Source: DASQFQ01 sp963722815 (GTDB lineage Bacteria; Actinomycetota; Thermoleophilia; Solirubrobacterales; Solirubrobacteraceae). From it: a stretch of DNA of 64,000 nt. Made by a program: the position numbers and the translations under genes. The notes beneath the pieces were generated by a model. The model worked only from the letters and a program-made list of their open reading frames with translations. It was not told the DNA's origin and ran no database searches. Of this stretch, positions 60,315 through 64,000 are shown piece by piece (the stretch's first letter is position 1; every line of letters starts with the position of its first letter). The stretch lies in NCBI GenBank assembly GCA_963722815.1, contig CAVROM010000004.1:248001-312000 (forward strand), written 5' to 3'.

Positions 60315-62782
60315 TGCTGCTGCCCACGCTCTGGCTCGACGACTACTGCGACCCCGGGTTGGACGTCGGCGCGCTCGAGGAGCGGCTGACGATGACCGGG
60401 ACGTACGTCGAGCGCGTGTACGCGCACGGCGTGACCGCGCTCGAGAACTTCGTCGTCGGCCGGGTGCTGAGCGCCGAGCCGCATCCCGACGCCGACCGGC
60501 TGACGGTCTGCATCGTGGCGCTGGGCGAGGGCGACACCGCGCAGATCGTGTGCGGAGCGCCGAACGTCGCCGAGGGCCAGACCGTGGCGGTCGCGCGGCC
60601 GGGCGCGGTGATGCCGGGCGGCGTGAAGCTCAAGAAGGCGAAGCTGCGGGGCGTCGAGTCAGACGGGATGATCCTGGCCGAGGACGAGGTCGGCATCGGC
60701 ACCTTGCACGAGGGGATCATGGTGCTCGACGACGACCTCCTGCCGGGGACGCCGCTCGAGGAGGTGCTGCCGCTCTCCTCCGACGTGCTCGAGCTCGAGA
60801 TCACGCCGAACCGGCCGGACTGCCTCGCGGTCTACGGGGTCGCGCGCGAGGTCCACGCCGCGACCGGGGCCGAGCTGAAGCCGCTCCCGCTGGCCGAGCT
60901 GCCCGCGGGCGACGAGATCCCGGGCTTCTCGATCCGGGTCGAGGACAGCGAGCTGTGCCCGCGCTTCACCGCCGTGTTGTACGAGGACGTGAAGCTGGGC
61001 GAGTCGCCGCCGTGGCTGAAGGCGCGGCTGATGGCGGCGGGCCAGCGGCCGATCTCCAACGTCGTCGACATCACCAACTACGTGATGCTGCTCGGCGGCC
61101 AGCCGCTGCACGCGTTCGACGCCGACCTGGTGGCCGGCGGCTCGCTGACCGTGCGGCGCGCGCGCGACGGCGAGACGATTACCACGCTGGACGACGTCGA
61201 GCGCACGCTCGACGCGCAGATGCTCGTGATCGAGGACGCCGAGGGGCCGACCTCGATCGCCGGGATCATGGGCGGGGCGCGCTCCGAGGTGAACGAGGGC
61301 ACGACGCGCGTGCTGATGGAGGCGGCGAACTGGAACGGGCCGAACATCCAGCGCTCGTCGTCGCGGCTGGCGCTGCGGACCGAGGCGTCCGGGCGGTTCG
61401 AGAAGGGGTTGTCGCCCGAGCTGGCGCTCGAGGGCCAGGCGCTGGCGGCGAAGCTGATGGTCGAGCTGTGCGGGGCGCGGCCGGTGGGCGGGACGATCGA
61501 CGTCGGCGGGCCGGGGCCTGAGGCAGCGGTCCTGCGGCTGCGCGAGGCGCGCGTCGAGGCGCTGCTCGGCCTGCCGATCCCGCGCGAGGCGCAGGCCTCG
61601 ATCCTCGAGGCACTGGGCTTCGGCGTGGCGGCGGCGGACGACGGGCTCGACGTGACCGTGCCGCACTGGCGCCGCAACGACGTCACGCGCGAGGCCGACC
61701 TCGTCGAGGAGGTCGGGCGGATCTGGGGCTACGAGAAGCTGCCGATCACGCTGCCGTCGCGGCGGGGTGTGAGCGGGCGGCTGGAGCCGGAGCAGCGGCT
61801 GCGGCGGCGGGCCGAGGATGCCCTCGTCGGCGCGGGCGTCTCGGAGATCCTGGGCTGGAGCTTCGCGGCGCCCGGGCTCGTGCGGAAGCTCGGCATCCCG
61901 GGCGACGATCCGCGCTCCCGCGTGGTGCGCCTGGCGAACCCGATGTCCGAGGACCAGTCGGTACTGCGGACGCTGCTGCTCGGCCCGCTGCTCGACAACG
62001 TCGAGCGCAACCGCGCGCGCGGGAACGAGGACGTGCGGCTGTGGCAGTACGGCGCGGTGTACCTGGCGCACGAGGCGGGGGCGCAGGGGAACGGCGCGCG
62101 CCCGGCCGGCGGCCGCAACCGCGACCACGTGCCCGGCCTCGACCGCCTGCCGACCGAGCGCCAGCACCTCGGCGCGCTGCTCACCGGCCGCCTGCGGCCC
62201 GCGAGCTGGCGCGACCCCGATCCCGCGCGGGCCGACTTCTTCGCCGCCAAGGGCGTGCTCGCGGCGCTGATGAGCGCGCTGCGGGTGCCGTGGGAGGTCG
62301 AGCCGTCGCGCGAGCCGTTCCTGCACCCCGGGCGCTCGGCGCAGGTGCTGGCCGGCGGCGAGCCCGCGGGCTGGCTGGGCGAAATCCATCCCGCCGTCGC
62401 GGCGCGCTGGGACCTCGAGCAGGCGGCGGGCTTCGAGCTCGACTTCGGCGTGCTGGCCGAGCACGCGGTGCTGCAGCCGGACTATGAGGACCTGACCTCG
62501 TTCCCGGCCGTGCGCGAGGACGTGGCGGTCGTGGTGCCCGACGGCGTCTCGGCCGCGCAGCTCGTCGCGGTGGTCCGCAAGGCGGGCGGCGCGCTGCTGC
62601 GGCGGGCCGAGGTGTTCGACGTGTACCGCGGCGCGCAGGTGGGGGAGGGCGCCTCCTCGCTGGCGCTCCGGCTCGAGTTTCGCGCCTCTGACCGGACGCT
62701 GACCGACGAGGACGTCGCCGAGCGCCGCGCGAAGATCGTGGCCGCGCTCTCCGAGCAGCTCGGAGCGCGGCTCCGTGGCTGA
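60314..62782 (+). CDS. pheT: Phenylalanyl-tRNA synthetase beta subunit
   Basis: An 822-residue subunit of normal length. EMAP/tRNA-binding domain (VVGRVLSAEPHPDADRLTVC, VCGAPNVAEGQTVAVARPGA), B3/B4 editing domains (LEITPNRPDCLAVYGVARE, NVVDITNYVMLLGGQPLHAFD, GGARSEVNEGTTRVLMEAANW), B5, catalytic-like core (LANPMSEDQSVLRTLLLGPLL) and the FDX-ACB end (SFPAVREDVAVVVPDGVSA). The complete frame over 2.5 kb contrasts with thrS. Overlaps argC by 8 bases. Confidence 0.96.
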   Translation: MLLPTLWLDDYCDPGLDVGALEERLTMTGTYVERVYAHGVTALENFVVGRVLSAEPHPDADRLTVCIVALGEGDTAQIVCGAPNVAEGQTVAVARPGAVMPGGVKLKKAKLRGVESDGMILAEDEVGIGTLHEGIMVLDDDLLPGTPLEEVLPLSSDVLELEITPNRPDCLAVYGVAREVHAATGAELKPLPLAELPAGDEIPGFSIRVEDSELCPRFTAVLYEDVKLGESPPWLKARLMAAGQRPISNVVDITNYVMLLGGQPLHAFDADLVAGGSLTVRRARDGETITTLDDVERTLDAQMLVIEDAEGPTSIAGIMGGARSEVNEGTTRVLMEAANWNGPNIQRSSSRLALRTEASGRFEKGLSPELALEGQALAAKLMVELCGARPVGGTIDVGGPGPEAAVLRLREARVEALLGLPIPREAQASILEALGFGVAAADDGLDVTVPHWRRNDVTREADLVEEVGRIWGYEKLPITLPSRRGVSGRLEPEQRLRRRAEDALVGAGVSEILGWSFAAPGLVRKLGIPGDDPRSRVVRLANPMSEDQSVLRTLLLGPLLDNVERNRARGNEDVRLWQYGAVYLAHEAGAQGNGARPAGGRNRDHVPGLDRLPTERQHLGALLTGRLRPASWRDPDPARADFFAAKGVLAALMSALRVPWEVEPSREPFLHPGRSAQVLAGGEPAGWLGEIHPAVAARWDLEQAAGFELDFGVLAEHAVLQPDYEDLTSFPAVREDVAVVVPDGVSAAQLVAVVRKAGGALLRRAEVFDVYRGAQVGEGASSLALRLEFRASDRTLTDEDVAERRAKIVAALSEQLGARLRG

Positions 62783-63770
62783 CGTCGCCGTCCTCGGGGC
62801 GTCCGGCTACGCGGGCGCGATCGCGTCGTCGTTGATCTGGCGGCACCCGTTCTTCTCGCTCAAGCACGTCACCGCGCGGTCGGAGTCGGGCGCGCTGCTC
62901 GACGAGATCCACCCGCGCACGCGCGTGCCGCTGGTGCTGGAGGACTGGGATCCCGACGTCCAGGGCGAGGTCGACGCGGCGCTCGTGTGCTGGCCGCATC
63001 GCGTGTCCGCGCCCGCGGTGGCGGAGCTGCGCGAGCGCGGTGTGCGGGTCGTCGACCTGTCGGCCGACTTCCGCCTGCGCGACCGCGAGACCTACGAGGA
63101 CTGGTACGGCCCGCACGGCGCGCCCGACCTGTTCGGCGCCGCGGTCTACGGGCTGCCCGAGCTCTACCGCGAGCAGATCCCGGGCGCCGACCTGGTCGCC
63201 AACCCCGGCTGCTACCCGACCGCCGCGCTGCTCGGCCTCGCGCCGCTGGCGCGCGCGGGCGCGATCACGGACGTGGTGATCGACGCGAAGTCGGGCATCA
63301 GCGGCGCCGGCCGTTCGCCGAGCCAGACCACGCACTACATCTCGGCCGACGAGAACATGACCCCCTACAAGGTCGAGCGCCACCGCCACACGCCCGAGAT
63401 CGAGCAGGAGCTCGCGGTGCTCGGGGCGACGCTGCCGATCACGTTCACGCCCCACCTCGTCCCGCTCGCGCAGGGCGAGCTGGTGTCGGTCTACGTCACG
63501 CCGGCGGTCGAGCTGAGCGAAGGCGAGCTGGCCGAGCTCTACCACGAGGCCTACGAGGGCGAGCCGTGGGTCGAGGTCAAGCTCGGGCCGCCCGGCGTGC
63601 TCGAGGTGCGCGAGACCAACTACTGCCGCATCTCCGTCCACCGCGACGACCGCACCGGCCGCGTGCTCGTGTTCTCCGCGATCGACAACCTGTGGAAGGG
63701 CGCGGCGTCGCAGGCGGTGCAGAACCTCAACCTGATGTTCGGGCGCGATGAGAGCGAGGGGCTGACATGA
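62775..63770 (+). CDS. argC: N-acetyl-gamma-glutamyl-phosphate reductase
   Basis: A 331-residue arginine biosynthesis enzyme. Rossmann start VAVLGASGYAGAIASSLIWR, catalytic Cys in VANPGCYPTAALLGLAPL, and the KSGISGAGRSP and ISADENMTPYKVERHRHTPEIEQEL blocks are characteristic. NADPH reduces acetylglutamyl phosphate to the semialdehyde. GTG 62775 starts it inside the pheT end. The stop overlaps the argJ start as ATGA (63767-63770), so an arginine operon starts here. No ARG-box is recognised. The frame is intact. Confidence 0.95.
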   Translation: MADVAVLGASGYAGAIASSLIWRHPFFSLKHVTARSESGALLDEIHPRTRVPLVLEDWDPDVQGEVDAALVCWPHRVSAPAVAELRERGVRVVDLSADFRLRDRETYEDWYGPHGAPDLFGAAVYGLPELYREQIPGADLVANPGCYPTAALLGLAPLARAGAITDVVIDAKSGISGAGRSPSQTTHYISADENMTPYKVERHRHTPEIEQELAVLGATLPITFTPHLVPLAQGELVSVYVTPAVELSEGELAELYHEAYEGEPWVEVKLGPPGVLEVRETNYCRISVHRDDRTGRVLVFSAIDNLWKGAASQAVQNLNLMFGRDESEGLT

Positions 63771-64000
63771 CCGAGGCGCCGGCCACGTCCCGCTGGGTAT
63801 CCCTTCCCGAGCATGCGGTCGACGCGCCGGGCGGGCTGCCGCAGGGCTTCCGCGCGGCCGGGGTCGCCGCCGGCCTGAAGCCGTCCGGCGGGCACCGACC
63901 TCGGCCTGCTGGTCTCCGACACGCCCGGCACGGTCAGCGCGGCGCGCTTCACGCGCTCCGGCGTGCTCGCCGCGCCGGTGATCCTGTGCCAGGAGCGCTG
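63767..64000 (+). CDS. argJ: Glutamate N-acetyltransferase/ornithine acetyltransferase, N-terminal fragment
   Basis: Truncated by the right edge after about 78 codons. MTEAPATSRWVSLPEHAVDA is followed by the family start GLPQGFRAAGVAAGLKPSG and, after a shift near 63885, TDLGLLVSDTPGTVSAARFTRSGVLAAPV. The catalytic Thr lies beyond the window. Coupled to argC, it recycles acetyl groups in arginine synthesis. Confidence 0.88.
   Translation, partial: MTEAPATSRWVSLPEHAVDAPGGLPQGFRAAGVAAGLKPSGGHRPRPAGLRHARHGQRGALHALRRARRAGDPVPGAL

Overview
The window is very GC-rich (roughly 70-75 percent by eye), starts many genes at GTG or TTG, packs genes with 4-base overlaps and uses very short or absent 5' leaders. 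Together with the gene content (thrS-infC-rpmI-rplT-pheST-argCJ order, SARP-type regulator, CP-ATP-grasp protein, multi-membrane-span sensor proteins, RTX remnant) this suggests a soil actinobacterium, most likely Thermoleophilia/Solirubrobacterales. That placement is inference. Many genes, including the essential thrS and infC, carry single-base frameshifts, so the sequence almost certainly contains uncorrected indels. Frameshifted genes are listed over their full reconstructed span.

Layout. 1-1832: a SARP-type regulator runs off the left edge, divergent from an SRPBCC protein and a first membrane sensor-like protein (P1). 2043-6949: a sugar-acid region (mannitol dehydrogenase/fructuronate reductase family, KDG kinase, KDPG aldolase, LacI regulator) with shared LacI-type palindromes, plus an ArsR-SRPBCC pair. 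7023-18779: the most striking region. It is one co-directional transcription unit with seven further P paralogues (P2-P8), a stand-alone class III nucleotidyl cyclase between P3 and P4, an RsbU-type phosphatase fused to an RsbW-type kinase, two STAS antagonists and an unknown protein. Eight consecutive junctions are 4-base ATGA/GTGA overlaps. I read it as a multi-receptor input array feeding a partner-switching sigma/anti-sigma output and a cyclic-nucleotide output.

18772-29638: FAD oxidoreductase, HAD dehalogenase, epimerases, acyl-CoA synthetase, PAP2 phosphatase, CP-ATP-grasp protein, a divergent FtsH and an FHA protein. 29733-37869: membrane hydrolase, TerC protein behind a probable yybP-ykoY manganese riboswitch, tRNA-Cys, aldo/keto reductase, tRNA-Val, ECF sigma factor with a membrane partner, permease, a second ArsR-SRPBCC pair and a YihY protein. 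37912-41462: gnd, aldo/keto reductase, class V aminotransferase. 41487-45495: a nitric-oxide module (Cys-rich winged-helix regulator divergent from quinol NO reductase, a four-Cys membrane protein, a small four-helix membrane protein). 45493-50176: Rpf/lysozyme-like secreted protein and a small-amide cluster (MFS, cyclase family, acetamidase/formamidase, DUF1445 hydro-lyase).

50187-64000: the translation operon thrS-infC ... rpmI-rplT-trmH-pheS-pheT-argC-argJ. It is split by a 4.7-kb reverse-strand block with a DeoR regulator, a deoxyribosyltransferase-like protein and an EfeU/EfeO-type iron uptake pair under an IdeR-like box. The right edge truncates argJ.
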